This document shows positions 8,561 to 19,295 of a stretch of DNA of 64,000 nt, one piece after another. The notes below the pieces were generated by a model. That model made no database searches and had not been told where the DNA came from. It was given only the letters and a program-made list of their open reading frames with translations. The stretch spans positions 983,557 through 1,047,556 of the forward strand of contig NZ_JALPNF010000001.1 of the NCBI RefSeq assembly GCF_023195535.1. The letters are read 5' to 3'. This stretch comes from Sphingomonas faeni (GTDB lineage: Bacteria; Pseudomonadota; Alphaproteobacteria; Sphingomonadales; Sphingomonadaceae). The position numbers were made by a program, and so were the translations under genes. Within the stretch, counting starts at the first letter, position 1, and each line of letters starts with the position of its first letter.

Positions 8561-10281
8561 TTCATCTCCGAAACCGCTTCGACACCCATGATGGCGAGGC
8601 CATTATGAATAATCTGCCCTATAGCGGACGCCAAGAAAAGCCGTGCGGCCGTGGCCTGCGGATCCTCGATCACCAGGAAGCGGCGATCGGGACGGTCGTT
8701 GCCGACATTCCACAGCGCATGGAACGCCGCCGCCAAGTCATAGAGATAGAACGCGATTCTATGCGGCTCGCGCGCAGTGGAGGCGATCTCGACGAGCCGT
8801 GGAAACTGCGCCGCGAGCTGCACGAGCGCAAGTTCGTCCGTATCAAGCCGGGACAAATCGGCCGCAATCGGCGTAATTTCCGCCTCTTCCGCGCGCCGAT
8901 GGAGGGATGCGATGCGGGCATGCGCGTACTGGACGTAGAAAACCGGGTTGTCCTTCGATGCCTCGACCACCTTGGCAAAGTCGAAATCCATCTGTGCATC
9001 GGACCGCCGCGTCAGCATCGTGAAGCGTACGACGTCCTTGCCGACCTCGCGCACGACGTCGGCCAGCGTGACGAAATTGCCCGAGCGCTTCGACATCTTC
9101 ACCGGCTCGCCGTTGCGCAGCAGCCGGACCATCTGGACCAGCTTCACGTCGAACCGCGTCTTGCCGCCGGTCAGCGCCGCCACCGCCGCGACGATCCGCT
9201 TCACGGTGCCGCCATGATCCGCGCCCCAGATGTCGATCAGCTGGTCCGCGCTCTGACTCTTCTGAAAATGATAGGCGAGATCTGCGCCGAAATAGGTCCA
9301 GGACCCGTTCGACTTCTTGATCGGGCGATCCTGGTCGTCGCCGAACTGCGTCGAGCGGAACAGCGGCAGCTCGACCGGCTCCCAATCGTCGGGCGTCTCG
9401 CCCTTCGGCGCTTCGAGGACACCGTCATAGACGAGATCACGCGAGCGCAACTCCGCCTCGGCTGCCTCGGGTTTCTTCGCGGCCTGCAGTTCGGCCTCTG
9501 ACGAGAACACGTCATGCTCGATCCCGAGCAGCGCGAGATCGGCGCGGATCATCACCATCATCGCGGCGACCGCCTGCGTGCGGAAGACGGCGAGCCATTC
9601 GCTCTCTGGCGCGCCGACGTAGCGGTCGCCGAACTCCTTCGCGAGCGATTGGCCAACGGGGACGAGATAGTCGCCGGGATACAGCCCCTCGGGGATCTCG
9701 ACGGTCTCGCCGAGCGCCTCGCGGTAGCGGAGGTGGACCGAGCGCGCGAGCACGTCGACCTGGCCGCCCGCGTCGTTGACGTAATATTCGCGGATCACCC
9801 GGTGCCCGGCGAATTCGAGGAGGCTGGCGAGCGCATCGCCGACCACTGCACCACGGCAATGCCCCATGTGCATCGGTCCGGTCGGGTTGGCCGAGACATA
9901 TTCGATATTGACGGTGATCCCTGCGCCCTGCGTCGACCGGCCATACTCGGCGCCCGCCGCGGGAATCGCCGCGAGTTCGGCGCGCCAGGCGTCGTCGGTC
10001 AGCTTCATGTTGATGAAGCCCGGGCCGGCGACGCTCGCCGACGCGACGTCCTCGAGCTTCGACAGCTCGACGACCAGCGCATCGGCCAGCACGCGCGGAT
10101 TGGTCTTGGCGGGCTTGGCCAGCACCATCGCGGCGTTGGTCGCGAGATCGCCGTGGCTCGTGTCGCGCGGCGGCTCGACCGTCACGTTCTTGCGGTCGAG
10201 CCCCGTCGGCAGCGTCCCCGCCGCGGTCAGCGTGTCGAGCGCCGCATCGATATGCGCGGCGAAACGGGCGTAGAGCGTCAT
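8557..10281 (-). CDS. argS: Arginyl-tRNA synthetase
   Basis: A 574-residue class I aminoacyl-tRNA synthetase that charges tRNA-Arg. The N-terminal tRNA-binding domain is followed by the HIGH-type motif in SANPTGPMHMGHCRGAV (about residues 130-146) and the KMSKS-type motif KMSKRSG near residue 390. The C-terminal anticodon-binding helical domain ends in GLAIMGVEAVSEMK. Length and motif spacing fit ArgS. It is the upstream partner of the SPOR gene and overlaps it by 4 bases. Confidence 0.97.
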   Translation of the reverse strand: MTLYARFAAHIDAALDTLTAAGTLPTGLDRKNVTVEPPRDTSHGDLATNAAMVLAKPAKTNPRVLADALVVELSKLEDVASASVAGPGFINMKLTDDAWRAELAAIPAAGAEYGRSTQGAGITVNIEYVSANPTGPMHMGHCRGAVVGDALASLLEFAGHRVIREYYVNDAGGQVDVLARSVHLRYREALGETVEIPEGLYPGDYLVPVGQSLAKEFGDRYVGAPESEWLAVFRTQAVAAMMVMIRADLALLGIEHDVFSSEAELQAAKKPEAAEAELRSRDLVYDGVLEAPKGETPDDWEPVELPLFRSTQFGDDQDRPIKKSNGSWTYFGADLAYHFQKSQSADQLIDIWGADHGGTVKRIVAAVAALTGGKTRFDVKLVQMVRLLRNGEPVKMSKRSGNFVTLADVVREVGKDVVRFTMLTRRSDAQMDFDFAKVVEASKDNPVFYVQYAHARIASLHRRAEEAEITPIAADLSRLDTDELALVQLAAQFPRLVEIASTAREPHRIAFYLYDLAAAFHALWNVGNDRPDRRFLVIEDPQATAARLFLASAIGQIIHNGLAIMGVEAVSEMK

Positions 10282-10398
10282 GGCAATTCCGGTATCACAA
10301 GGAAGCGCGCGCTCTAGACCATAGCGGCACGGCGCTCAATTTTAATCCCGCTGCGGGAGGATGTCAGTTCCCGTCCGTCACAATGGAAAGCTTTAAAG

Positions 10399-10475
10399 GT
10401 CCTCCGCGGACGCGGGGGCCCAGCTAAACCACGGGCACCGCGCTAAATCCTGGGCCTCCGCGTTCGCGAGGGAAC
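10399..10475. repeat. Imperfect palindromic repeat between argS and the DUF1501 gene
   Basis: Arms GTCCTCCGCGGACGCGGGGG CCCAG and CTGGGCCTCCGCGTTCGCGAGGGA form a large imperfect hairpin. The layout resembles the family-C elements but is diverged. Nothing else is recognisable in 10282-10509. Confidence 0.65.
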
Positions 10476-10509
10476 AGAAGTGTGTCGCGGCAAGATGGAA
10501 GGAACGACC

Positions 10510-11664
10510 TTAAACCCGCACCAAATCCTCAATGGCCGCGGTCTTCGCGCTTACCGGGAACAGCGCCGCCATCGCCCGCGCCGGCTCGATGCCGAAATGC
10601 GACGACACCGCCCCGCCGATGAACGCATCCAGCTGCATCGTCGGCTTCAGATCGCGCGCCTCGTACAGCGCAGCAGGGGCGAGGCCTGGCCAGTCGGACA
10701 CGACCCGCCCGCCCTTCACGCCGCCCCCGAACAGCATCGCCGCCGTGCCCGTGCCATGATCGGTGCCGCCGGTGCCGTTGACCGCGACGGTCCGCCCGAA
10801 CTCGGTCGCGACCAGCACCATCGTGTCCGCCCATAACGGCCCCAGCCCCGCCTGCAGCGACGCGACCATCGCATCGAGGCCCTTCAACTGCGCCGCGAGC
10901 CGCCCGCGCTGGCCGGTATGCGTATCCCAGCCGCCCGTCTCGATCATCGCGATCCGCGCGCCATTGTCGGGCTTCAGCAACCGTGCGGCGAGCGCGCCGG
11001 TCGCCGCGGCATTACGGCCACCGTCCTGGCCGAGATCGCTGGTCAGCTGGCGCGTCGCCATCGCCTCGCTCCACAGCGCATGCAATTGCCGGTCGCCGTC
11101 GTACAGCATCGCCACGCGTTGCAGCAGGTCGTCCGACGCGTCAGGCAGGTTCGACGGCGCGTAGGACGCCACCTCACGCCGGCCGCGAAGCGCCATCGGC
11201 ACGGTCGCCGCCACCGCGATCGCGCGCGCTTCCTCCGCGGGCAGCACGCCGAGCAGCCGGTTCAGCCACCCGTCGCGCACTTGGTACGCACTCGCGCCAC
11301 CCGTCTCGAGCACGTTCTGCCCGTCGAAATGCGATCGATCGCGGTAAGGCGAGGCGATCGCGTGCGCGAACAGCGCCTGCCCCTGTTTGTAGAGACTCGC
11401 GCTCGCCGTCATCGCCGGATGCAACACGAACATGCCGTCGAGCTTCGTCCCCGTGGCGAAGTCGGCCGCGAGATCACCCCTGACCCCGGCGAATGCGGGA
11501 TCGCCGACCGCACCGATCGTGCCGAGCCCATCCGCAGCCCCGCGCTGGATGACGAACACGAACCGCTTGTTGGTCGCGGCCCGTGCGAAGGCGATGCGCG
11601 GTGCGAAGGCGGACGCCAGCACGCCGAGCGTGCCGGTCGAGAGGAAGGAACGACGGTCGAGCAT
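10510..11664 (-). CDS. DUF1501 family twin-arginine-exported protein
   Basis: A 384-residue protein with an N-terminal twin-arginine-type signal (MLDRRSFLSTGTLGVLASAF, residues 1-20). The body matches the DUF1501 family, which is related to the alkaline phosphatase/sulfatase fold, with the conserved RGAADGL near residue 44 and TEFGRT near residue 290. ATG 11664 lies 2 bp after the stop of the upstream DUF1800 gene. The two families almost always occur together in bacteria and are thought to act in the periplasm, but no reaction is established. Confidence 0.88.
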   Translation of the reverse strand: MLDRRSFLSTGTLGVLASAFAPRIAFARAATNKRFVFVIQRGAADGLGTIGAVGDPAFAGVRGDLAADFATGTKLDGMFVLHPAMTASASLYKQGQALFAHAIASPYRDRSHFDGQNVLETGGASAYQVRDGWLNRLLGVLPAEEARAIAVAATVPMALRGRREVASYAPSNLPDASDDLLQRVAMLYDGDRQLHALWSEAMATRQLTSDLGQDGGRNAAATGALAARLLKPDNGARIAMIETGGWDTHTGQRGRLAAQLKGLDAMVASLQAGLGPLWADTMVLVATEFGRTVAVNGTGGTDHGTGTAAMLFGGGVKGGRVVSDWPGLAPAALYEARDLKPTMQLDAFIGGAVSSHFGIEPARAMAALFPVSAKTAAIEDLVRV

Positions 11665-11666
11665 GA

Positions 11667-13178
11667 CTATCTCCGCATGGATTCGGGGGCGACGAGCAGC
11701 AACGCAAGCCCCTGCGCCGGACTGTCCGCGCGGGCGATCGCCTGCGTGGTGGCAGGACTGAGCGACGCCGGGAACAGCGTCGGCGCCAGCGCACGAGCAT
11801 CGACCGGCCCGGCACGCGCGGCAAACCGCTCCGCCGCCTCCACGCGGCGCAGGATCGCGTCGGGTCCAGCCCAGGCGGCGGCGATATCGTCGTAGCCGAC
11901 CGGTTGCCCCGGCTTCCACACCGGCTGGCCGAGCTGGTTCATCATGCCCACCGTCACGCCGGGCTGGACCATGGTCGTGCCGAGCGCGCGCTGCGTCGAG
12001 ACATACCATTCCCACGGCGATTTGAATTTCACCGGCTGCGTCACCCAAGCTTCCGGGGACGCCACCAACGCGCGATAGACAGTCGGCAGGTCGCCGCCCG
12101 ATTCGAGGAACGCGGCCTGGAGGCGCTTCACCATCGCGGTCGGCGGCGTGTCGCCCGCGAAATGCCGCGCGAGCTTGGTCGCGATGTGGGCCGCAGTCGC
12201 CGGATGAACCGCAAGATCGGCCAGCACCGCCTGCGCCTGCGCCTCGCCTGCCGCGGGATAGCGCTTGCCCATCACCATCCGGTCGCCCGGCTGATGCACG
12301 TCGGCGAGGAAGACGAACGCGCCCGGCCGGGCATCGTCCTGTCGGCGATCGTCCTGCATGCGCGCACCGGGCCCGCGACCGATCCCCGCGACCGTCCAGC
12401 CGGTCATCGCCCGCGCGAATTCGGTGACATCGCCCTGGGTGTACCCGCTGCGGACACCGAGCGTGTGCAACTCCATGATTTCACGCGCGAGATTTTCGTT
12501 GAGGCCGGTACGTCGCCGGGGTCGGCGCGCGGCGAACGGACTGTCGGGGCCGACCGATACGGCCTGATCGAGATACAGCAGCATCGCCGGATGATGCTCG
12601 ACCGCGTTCAGCATGTCGGCGAAATTGCCGAGGACGTGCGGGCGGATCGCTTCGAACTCCATCGGCCCGGCGAGCCCGGTGACTTCGAGCTTGTCGGTGG
12701 AAACCGCGAAATGGTTCGCCCAGAAATGCACGAGCCGCTCGACGAACGGCGCATCGCTCGTCAGCGCAGCGATCGTCCGGGCCGCAACCGCGCCGCCGTA
12801 ATCGTCGCGACTCTGCTTGCCGGCGAGTTGCCGCGCGGCGCGGCGGGCGGCTTCGCCGGGATTGTCTGCGGCTGTATCCGGCATAGCGGGTTGGGCCATC
12901 GTGGCTGGCATGGCGGGTGCCTTCATCGGCGTAGAGGTGCTCGGCGCCGGTTTCGGCCTACGAGGTCCGAACTCCGCCCTGATCATCCTCTGCTGCGCAA
13001 AATACGTCGCCAGGGTCGCCGAAACGCTCGACGTCGACGGAGCGCTGGCGATCGCCGCGGGCCGGGCGTCGAAGCGCTCGCACTGCGCCAGCACCCATTT
13101 CGCCGAATCGCTCGAAACGCCGTCACCGGGCCTCGCTCCAAGGCCGAACCGATTGAGCGCGATACTGGAAGCAGACAC
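11667..13178 (-). CDS. DUF1800 family protein
   Basis: A 503-residue protein of the DUF1800 family. The start ALNRFGLGARPGD is the usual family opening, and the block LVHFWANHFAVS near residue 170 and the region NENLAREIMELHTLGVRSGYTQGDV near residue 230 are its hallmarks. There is a Pro/Ala/Met-rich spacer at about residues 75-105. It is immediately upstream of the DUF1501 gene, so the pair forms an operon. The function is unknown. Confidence 0.87.
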   Translation of the reverse strand: MSASSIALNRFGLGARPGDGVSSDSAKWVLAQCERFDARPAAIASAPSTSSVSATLATYFAQQRMIRAEFGPRRPKPAPSTSTPMKAPAMPATMAQPAMPDTAADNPGEAARRAARQLAGKQSRDDYGGAVAARTIAALTSDAPFVERLVHFWANHFAVSTDKLEVTGLAGPMEFEAIRPHVLGNFADMLNAVEHHPAMLLYLDQAVSVGPDSPFAARRPRRRTGLNENLAREIMELHTLGVRSGYTQGDVTEFARAMTGWTVAGIGRGPGARMQDDRRQDDARPGAFVFLADVHQPGDRMVMGKRYPAAGEAQAQAVLADLAVHPATAAHIATKLARHFAGDTPPTAMVKRLQAAFLESGGDLPTVYRALVASPEAWVTQPVKFKSPWEWYVSTQRALGTTMVQPGVTVGMMNQLGQPVWKPGQPVGYDDIAAAWAGPDAILRRVEAAERFAARAGPVDARALAPTLFPASLSPATTQAIARADSPAQGLALLLVAPESMRR

Positions 13179-13395
13179 GATACCTCTCCTTCATGTCGGC
13201 TATGCGCCTGAGATGTCGCGCAACTATGTCATCGCCACGGTTCACCGCATCGATAGGTCGATACGTCGTTGCAGCGTGCGCAACCATGATCGCCGGCTTT
13301 GCAATTGCGACCCATGCTGCACTGCAATATCCACCCGACTCGAGAGTTGGGAGAAGACCTGATTTGGCTCGACGCACAACGCGGGAGACACGATC

Positions 13396-13689
13396 ATGCG
13401 CAATAGTTTCAAGATCATCGCAGCAGCCGCCGCCGCCCTCACCTCGACGATCGGCATGGCCGCAGAGTCCAAGCAGAGCTTCGTCCATGAGGGCAGCACC
13501 TATGTCTACACCTCGACCCAGGACGGTGGACGCCAGGTCATCGACGGTCGTCGCTACCCGTCGGGCCAGAAGTTCCACCTGATCGTCCGCGGCGATCGCG
13601 TATCGGGTGTGTCGGGCGGCGTCCCGGTCGCATTCAAGACCGCCGAAGCCACTGGCGCAGCCGGCGGCATCGCTTCGGTCACGCGCTAA
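13396..13689 (+). CDS. Small secreted hypothetical protein
   Basis: A 97-residue protein with a signal peptide (MRNSFKIIAAAAAALTSTIGMAA, cleavage probably after AMAA near residue 23). The mature part is Gly/Ser/Tyr-rich and predicted to be beta-rich: FVHEGSTYVYTSTQDGGRQVIDGRRYPSGQKFHLIVRGDRVSG in two pieces. It resembles small periplasmic proteins common in sphingomonads, and I cannot name a function. It starts at ATG 13396, which follows CGGGAGACACGATC. It has its own promoter region, divergent from the DUF1800 gene. Confidence 0.7.
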   Translation: MRNSFKIIAAAAAALTSTIGMAAESKQSFVHEGSTYVYTSTQDGGRQVIDGRRYPSGQKFHLIVRGDRVSGVSGGVPVAFKTAEATGAAGGIASVTR

Positions 13690-13773
13690 ACGTCGCTAAC
13701 ATCGACGATGGTACAATCGGCGGTCGGACCACGGTCCGGCCGCCGATTTGCGTTAGAGCCGCCACTTATCCGC

Positions 13774-13897
13774 AATCCTCCCCCGCCAGGGGGAGGTGGC
13801 GCGAAGCGACGGAGGGGGCGGACACGGAACCTCGGTTTGCCCTTCCCGCCCCCTCCGTCTGGCAAGAGCCAGCCACCTCCCCCTAGCGGGGGAGGAT
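13774..13897. repeat. Family-F palindromic repeat, intergenic
   Basis: About 124 bp with outer arms AATCCTCCCCCGCCAGGGGG and CCCCCTAGCGGGGGAGGAT and inner arms AGGTGGC...GCCACCT and GACGGAGGGGGCGG...CCGCCCCCTCCGTC. It fills most of the gap between the secreted protein and dgt. It resembles the family-A elements found inside murB and murD. Confidence 0.9.
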
Positions 13898-13913
13898 AAG
13901 CGCCGTATCGGAC

Positions 13914-15080
13914 TCAGAACCCTTCAGGCAGATCGATCGGGCCAACCAGTTCGCGGTAGCGCGATACGGCATACCTGTCCGTCATCCCCGCAATGAAATC
14001 CGCGATATGCCGGCTACGGTCGGGATCATACGACGGCAGCCGCTCGCGCCACTCCTCGGGAATCGTCGCGGGATCGTCGCGATACACCGCGAACAGTCCG
14101 GACACGATGCCATGTGCCGCATCCGCCGCCGCCAACTGGCGCGGGTGATGATACAGATTGGCATACATGAAGCGCTTGAGATCACGCTCAGCCTCGCGCA
14201 TCTCACTCGAAAACCCGACCAGGCACTGCCCGGCGGCACGGACATCGTCGACGCTCGCAACGCCGCTCGCCGCGATCCGCCGACGGGTTTCGGCGATCAG
14301 ATCGTTGACCATCGTCCCGATCTGCGTGCGGACGAGTTCGCCGACCAGCCGCTTCGGCGCAACGTCCGGGAACCGCCGGCGGACATCGTCCCAGCCGCTC
14401 GCGACCAGCGGCACCGCCAGCATTTGGTCGAGCGTCAACAGTCCAGCGCGCAAGCCATCGTCGATGTCGTGATTGTCGTACGCGATATCGTCCGCAATCG
14501 CCGCGACCTGTGCCTCCAGCGACGAAAAACTGGTCAGCGCCAACGGAAACTCCGCATCCGCCGCGGCTAGCGCCCAACCCGGATGCCGCACCGGCCCGTT
14601 ATGCTTGGCCAGCCCCTCCAGGGTCTCCCAGGTCAGGTTGAGCCCGTTCCACATCGGATACGGCCGCTCGATCGTCATCAGCGTGCGCAGCGTATGACCA
14701 TTGTGGTCGAACCCACCCTGTCCGGTCAGTGCCGCCTTCAGCGCATCCTCGCCGGCATGGCCGAACGGTGGATGGCCGATGTCGTGCGCCAGGCACAATG
14801 CCTCCGTCAGATCCTCGTTCAGCGCCAGCGTCCGCGCGATCGTCCGGCCGATCTGCGCGACTTCCAGGCTGTGCGTCAGGCGTACCCGGAAATGATCGCC
14901 GTCCGGCGCCATGAACACCTGCGTCTTGTGCCGCAGGCGACGGAAGCTGATCGAGTGGATGATCCGGTCTCGGTCGCGCTGAAAGGCATCGCGAGGGCCA
15001 CGGACGGACCCGTTCTGTTCTTCTTGAAGCCGTCCTTTGCTGCGCGCCGGGTCTGAAGCCCAGGGCGCGCGGTAACTCAC
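13914..15080 (-). CDS. dgt: Deoxyguanosinetriphosphate triphosphohydrolase-like protein
   Basis: A 388-residue HD-domain enzyme that hydrolyses dNTPs to deoxynucleosides and triphosphate. The N-terminal family block [20 protein letters not shown] is at about residues 28-47. The metal-binding HD set is RLTHSLEV near residue 67 and [16 protein letters not shown] near residue 96, and [14 protein letters not shown] follows near residue 190. The GTG start at 15080 overlaps the TGA of the upstream SPOR gene (GTGA), which favours it over longer upstream frames. The length suits the short, standard-type dGTPase-like family. Confidence 0.9.
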   Translation of the reverse strand: MSYRAPWASDPARSKGRLQEEQNGSVRGPRDAFQRDRDRIIHSISFRRLRHKTQVFMAPDGDHFRVRLTHSLEVAQIGRTIARTLALNEDLTEALCLAHDIGHPPFGHAGEDALKAALTGQGGFDHNGHTLRTLMTIERPYPMWNGLNLTWETLEGLAKHNGPVRHPGWALAAADAEFPLALTSFSSLEAQVAAIADDIAYDNHDIDDGLRAGLLTLDQMLAVPLVASGWDDVRRRFPDVAPKRLVGELVRTQIGTMVNDLIAETRRRIAASGVASVDDVRAAGQCLVGFSSEMREAERDLKRFMYANLYHHPRQLAAADAAHGIVSGLFAVYRDDPATIPEEWRERLPSYDPDRSRHIADFIAGMTDRYAVSRYRELVGPIDLPEGF

Positions 15081-17269
15081 TTCGACGGCAACTTCGTGAT
15101 GACCTGGCCCGGTTCGCTGGTAAAGCTGAACGTCGAAACGCCTTCCTTGGCGAGGTGATTGACGAAGGTGCGCGCCTCCGCATCGGTCTTGAACGGCCCG
15201 GCCAGCACGCGATTCGTCGCCTTCCACGGAGTTGTCCAGCCGCTGCGACTGCCGACCACGGCCGGCGCCTTGGCCTTCACACCCTTCCACGCCTTGGGCA
15301 GATCGCCCTCGGTCGCGCCGGTCGACACCTGCACCCAGATGCGTTCGGGATTGGCGCGCGCGATCCGCTTTTCCTCGGCCGCAGCCTTGTCGGCAGCAAG
15401 CTTCTCGGCGGCGGCAGCCTTCTTCTCGGCTAGCACCTTCTTGTCGGCGATGGCTTTGCGCGCCGCCGCCTTCTTGTCGAGGGTAGCCTTCTTGTCGGCA
15501 GCGAGTTGCTCGGCCGCGATCTTCTTTGCCGCCGCATCGCGCTGGAGCTTTGCTTTCGCCTCGGCGAGCACGCGCTCGGCGTCGTCGGAGACCGGCACTG
15601 CGGCCTGCGTCACGACGGGCGCGGGGCGCATCGGCGCGACATCGAGTTCGGACGCCGGGATCGACAACCCGGCAACGATCCGCGCGAGGATCGTATCCTC
15701 ACTCGCCGCCACTGCGCGCGGCGGCATCGCCGCGGCAACCTCGACCGGCGTCGTAGTCGTCGTCGCTCCATTTGCGGAGAACCCGGGGGTCGGTAGCGGT
15801 GCTGCACTCGCCTGCTGAACCGGCCGTGGCTGGACCGAAGCCTGCTGCACCGGCGCCGGTGTCACGGGTGGCGACTGGACCGAGGCCTGTTGCACCGGGG
15901 CCGGTGTCACGGGGCTGGGCGCTACCGGCTTAGCCGTCGTACCCGTCGACGCGACCGCGATCGAATTGGCCACGCGCGTGTTGCTTTCGGACTGAATCCG
16001 CCCCGCGGGCACAGCCGCCATCTGCGTGACCGTGGTCGCGGGCAGCGCCCCTGTCGAAGTCGACGCGGAGGTGGGCACCGGCGTCGAGGTCGGTGCGACG
16101 CGTGCAACTGCAACCGGTGCCGGTGTCTGCGACGCGACGGTGGTGGTCTGCGCGACTTGCGGTGCACGGTAGGTCGGCTGTGGTGTCGCGACACGTGCCG
16201 CTGTCGATTGCGCAGGCAAGGCCTGCACCATCGGGACCGACGACGACGCGAGTTGAACCGGCGGTGCGACCGCAGCGGGAATAGTCGGAGCGGGGGTGGT
16301 CGGAGTAGGCGTCGCTACAACGGGGACCGGCGTTGTGGCGCGCGTCGTCGCGGCCATCTCGGTCCGGCCCGGCTTGCTGCGACGGCCACGCTTGCTCTTG
16401 CCGGACGCGGCGACAACGACCGGTTGCGGCGCCGCAGCCATCATCACCGGCGCGGTCGGATCGGCGGCGAGGATGCCCAGCGGCGGCGCCATCCGCGCAT
16501 CCGCCAGGCGCGCCGGCGTCGCATGGACCTCACCGAAATGCACCGCGAACGCACGGTCGCTCGCCGGCAGGGTCGGCAGGCGCTGGAAGAACGGTTGCAG
16601 ACCCTGCGCGGTACCGGCGGGCATCATCGTGGTCGCGATCTTCTCGGCACCCGCGACGTCGCCGTTCATCGCGATGATGAACGCGCGCGAGCGCCATGCA
16701 CCGCGATCGCTCTTGAGCAGCAAAGGATTGAGCTGCTGTATCGCGAGTTCCGGTTTCCCCGAAATGCCCAGCGACAGCGCATAGCGTCTGATCGTCTCGT
16801 CATCCGGCGCATTGCGGAGCGCGACCCGGTAATCGCGCTGCGCGCGATCCTGCTGGCCGATCAGATCGTAGGCGAGCCCGCGATCTGCCGCGAAATTCCG
16901 CGGGTCGAGGCCGAGGGCTTCCGCCTGCGCATAATAGCGCAACGCCTCGCCCGGCCGCTCCGAGCGGACCAGGATCGACCCCATCCCCGCCTTGATCCGA
17001 CCATCGCGCGGGTTCACTTTCTCGGCGCGTGCGAACAATGCCGCGGCACCGCTCAGATCGCCCAGCCCCATCGATAGGTCGCCCGCCCGGATCAGCGCAT
17101 CGACGTCGCGCGGATTGCTCGCGACCCGGCGCATCAGATCACCCAGCTTGTCCGCATCGGTCGTCCCCGGGATCGCCTGCACGACTTCCTGCGCTCCAAC
17201 CGCGCACGGCACGGCGGCCAGCACGAGCGCCAGCGCGGCAGTCAGGAGATGATTGGACGAGCAGTTCAT
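15077..17269 (-). CDS. TPR and SPOR domain periplasmic protein
   Basis: A 730-residue exported protein. A signal peptide (about residues 1-26, ending VPCAVGA) is followed by TPR-like repeats (about residues 37-190, e.g. [20 protein letters not shown]). Next comes a long Pro/Thr/Ala/Val-rich low-complexity stretch (about 230-560) that includes a 15-residue tandem duplication ([15 protein letters not shown]), then a Lys/Ala-rich charged helix (about 570-640), and finally a C-terminal SPOR domain (about 650-730, [18 protein letters not shown]). It probably binds peptidoglycan at the septum. It is coupled to dgt by a GTGA overlap. Confidence 0.85.
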   Translation of the reverse strand: MNCSSNHLLTAALALVLAAVPCAVGAQEVVQAIPGTTDADKLGDLMRRVASNPRDVDALIRAGDLSMGLGDLSGAAALFARAEKVNPRDGRIKAGMGSILVRSERPGEALRYYAQAEALGLDPRNFAADRGLAYDLIGQQDRAQRDYRVALRNAPDDETIRRYALSLGISGKPELAIQQLNPLLLKSDRGAWRSRAFIIAMNGDVAGAEKIATTMMPAGTAQGLQPFFQRLPTLPASDRAFAVHFGEVHATPARLADARMAPPLGILAADPTAPVMMAAAPQPVVVAASGKSKRGRRSKPGRTEMAATTRATTPVPVVATPTPTTPAPTIPAAVAPPVQLASSSVPMVQALPAQSTAARVATPQPTYRAPQVAQTTTVASQTPAPVAVARVAPTSTPVPTSASTSTGALPATTVTQMAAVPAGRIQSESNTRVANSIAVASTGTTAKPVAPSPVTPAPVQQASVQSPPVTPAPVQQASVQPRPVQQASAAPLPTPGFSANGATTTTTPVEVAAAMPPRAVAASEDTILARIVAGLSIPASELDVAPMRPAPVVTQAAVPVSDDAERVLAEAKAKLQRDAAAKKIAAEQLAADKKATLDKKAAARKAIADKKVLAEKKAAAAEKLAADKAAAEEKRIARANPERIWVQVSTGATEGDLPKAWKGVKAKAPAVVGSRSGWTTPWKATNRVLAGPFKTDAEARTFVNHLAKEGVSTFSFTSEPGQVITKLPSK
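15829..15918. repeat. 45-bp tandem duplication in the SPOR gene
   Basis: Two adjacent copies of a 45-bp unit, each containing CTGGACCGA.GCCTG.TGCACCGG.GCCGGTGTCACGGG in two parts, differ at a few bases. They encode the repeated Pro/Val/Gln-rich 15-residue unit in the low-complexity linker. Confidence 0.75.
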
Positions 17270-17592
17270 CGGAGCGTTTATCTAGACCCCAGCCGGATCG
17301 AACCGGCAATGTTTGGATGCGCAGGTCACGGCGAACCGGGGTGAGACGGCGACGAACGATGGGTTGGAAGCGGTCGTGCAGTCATGCGGCGCGTCTGTTG
17401 GTTCGGAGCGGACTTCGTCCCAAACGCCCCGTCACCCCGGACTTGTTCCGGGGTCGACCGTGCCGCGCATTTCTGGTCGGTGAGTATGCGGCGCCGTGGA
17501 TGCCGGAACGAGCCCGGCATGACTGAGGATTTTCGGATCGTTTACGCCCAGAACTAGCTTGCCGCCCCCTAACCCGAGAACGGCAAAGCCGC
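17270..17592. other. Gap between the TPR/SPOR gene and ftsZ, with one repeat
   Basis: No gene is seen in these 323 bp. The ftsZ-proximal half holds a palindromic repeat at about 17430-17522. The SPOR-proximal half should contain the promoter of the SPOR-dgt unit, but no strong consensus is visible. Confidence 0.5.
17430..17522. repeat. Intergenic palindromic repeat (GTCATGCCGG type)
   Basis: The left arm CCGTCACCCCGGACTTGTTC and the right arm, whose reverse complement begins GTCATGCCGGGCTCGTTCCG, form a large imperfect hairpin. The pattern matches a widespread alphaproteobacterial intergenic repeat type. It lies directly behind the end of the dcw cluster. Confidence 0.8.
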
Positions 17593-19182
17593 TTACTGGT
17601 TGTTCTGGCGATGCAGGAAGCGCGGGATGTCGAGCGGATCCTGCGGGGTCGCTTCGCCGTCTTCCTTCGCCGCGCCGCGGGCCGCGTTGGACATGCGCTC
17701 GAACAGCGTACCACCCAGCTTCACGCGCGGTGCGGCCGGAACCGCTTCCGGAGCCGCTTCAGCACCCGGCGCGAGCCAGCGGCGACGCGCGCCACCCTCG
17801 TCCGCAGCGGGCGTCGGCGCCGGGATGGCGGGTGCGATCGGCGCACGGGCCGGCGGCACGGCCGATGCCGAGGCCGGACGTGCGATCGGACCGCGACCAT
17901 AGGGCTCGTCACCATAGACGCGCGGCGCGGGAGCCGGCTGCGGCGCCGGTGCGGCCGGCGCGGGCGCGGCCAAAGGTGCTGCCTGCGGTACGATCGTCTC
18001 GGCACCGAGCACCAGCTCATCGTCCGACTTCGACGACGACGGCTCGACTTCCGACGACGCGTTCAGGTCGAGCGGCTCTTCGTCAGCGGCCGACGCAGCG
18101 GGCGCGGCCGACGCAGCAGCCGGCTCACTCGGACGGAACGAGGTGGTCTCATCCGTCTTGCGCGATCCGAAGCTGAACGAGCGGGTGGGCTCGGGTGCAA
18201 CCTCGGGCGGGCGCGCATCGGCATCGATCCCGGTCGCGACGACCGAGACACGAATCTTGCCTTCGAGCTCCTGGTTGAACGCCGAACCCCAGATGATGTT
18301 CGCATCGGGATCGACTAGGTCGCGGATGTGATTCGCGGCTTCGTCGACTTCGAGCAGGCGCATGTCGTCGCCGCCGGTGATCGAGATGATGACGCCCTTG
18401 GCGCCGCGCATGCTGACGCCTTCGAGCAGCGGGTTCGAGATCGCCTTCTGTGCAGCCTCGAGCGCGCGGTTGTCGCCGCTCGCCTCGCCGGTGCCCATCA
18501 TCGCCTTGCCCATCTCCTGCATCACCGAGCGGACGTCGGCGAAATCGAGGTTGATGAGGCCCGGCATCACCATCAGGTCGGTGATGCTGCGGACGCCCTG
18601 CTGGAGCACCTCGTCCGCCATCGTGAACGCTTCCTTGAAGGTCGTGTTCGCGTTGGCGATGAGGAACAGATTCTGGTTCGGGATGACGATCAGCGTGTCG
18701 ACATACTTCTGGAGCTCGTCGATGCCGCCCTCGGCCGACTTGGCGCGACGGTTGCCCTCGAACGCGAATGGCTTCGTCACGACGCCGACGGTCAGGATGC
18801 CCATGTCGCGCGCCGCCTTGGCGATGACCGGTGCCGCGCCCGTGCCCGTACCGCCGCCCATGCCGGCGGTGATGAAGCACATGTGCGCGCCTTCGAGCAT
18901 CTTGGCGAGCTGGTCAATCGTCTCTTCGGCGGCCGCGCGACCAATCTCGGGACGCGAGCCGGCGCCCAACCCTTGCGTGATCTTGGTACCCAGCTGGATC
19001 CGCTGCGGTGCGGTCGACTGCTTCAACGCCTGCGCGTCGGTGTTCGCCACGAGGAAGTCGACGCCCTGGACGTCGGCCCGCATCATGTTGGCGATCGCGT
19101 TGCCGCCCGCGCCGCCGACGCCGATCACCGCGATGCGGGGGGCCAGATCGTCCACTTCGGGACTAAGGAATTCGATGCTCAT
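17593..19182 (-). CDS. ftsZ: Cell division GTPase FtsZ
   Basis: A 529-residue tubulin-like GTPase that forms the Z-ring. The N-terminal GTPase domain has [18 protein letters not shown] (about residues 15-32) and the tubulin signature [12 protein letters not shown] near residue 110. A long Pro/Ala-rich linker (about residues 330-505) leads to the conserved C-terminal peptide DIPRFLHRQ, the docking site for FtsA and other partners. ATG 19182 was chosen over the ATG at 19197 because homology begins MSIEF and GCGGAG precedes it. It is the last gene of the dcw cluster and sits 113 bp from ftsA, so it may have its own promoter. Confidence 0.97.
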   Translation of the reverse strand: MSIEFLSPEVDDLAPRIAVIGVGGAGGNAIANMMRADVQGVDFLVANTDAQALKQSTAPQRIQLGTKITQGLGAGSRPEIGRAAAEETIDQLAKMLEGAHMCFITAGMGGGTGTGAAPVIAKAARDMGILTVGVVTKPFAFEGNRRAKSAEGGIDELQKYVDTLIVIPNQNLFLIANANTTFKEAFTMADEVLQQGVRSITDLMVMPGLINLDFADVRSVMQEMGKAMMGTGEASGDNRALEAAQKAISNPLLEGVSMRGAKGVIISITGGDDMRLLEVDEAANHIRDLVDPDANIIWGSAFNQELEGKIRVSVVATGIDADARPPEVAPEPTRSFSFGSRKTDETTSFRPSEPAAASAAPAASAADEEPLDLNASSEVEPSSSKSDDELVLGAETIVPQAAPLAAPAPAAPAPQPAPAPRVYGDEPYGRGPIARPASASAVPPARAPIAPAIPAPTPAADEGGARRRWLAPGAEAAPEAVPAAPRVKLGGTLFERMSNAARGAAKEDGEATPQDPLDIPRFLHRQNNQ

Positions 19183-19295
19183 CGCCGTTCTCCGCACAAC
19201 CCGGTAGATACGCTACGGCCGGGCCCCTGATTAATCTGTGTGCACCAACGTCACGGCCTGTTCCAGCCGAAATAACGCCAGACGCTTCGAAACTC

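Noticed and set aside
9514..10317. A 267-codon plus-strand frame opposite argS
   Set aside because: Shadow of argS with no recognisable domain.
13774..13897. Clustered palindromic repeats considered as a CRISPR array
   Set aside because: There is no regular series of identical direct repeats with unique spacers; the elements are single palindromes.
13708..13899. A 63-codon frame after the small secreted protein
   Set aside because: It is mostly the translation of a palindromic repeat (PPPPGGGGAKRRR), with no independent support as a gene.
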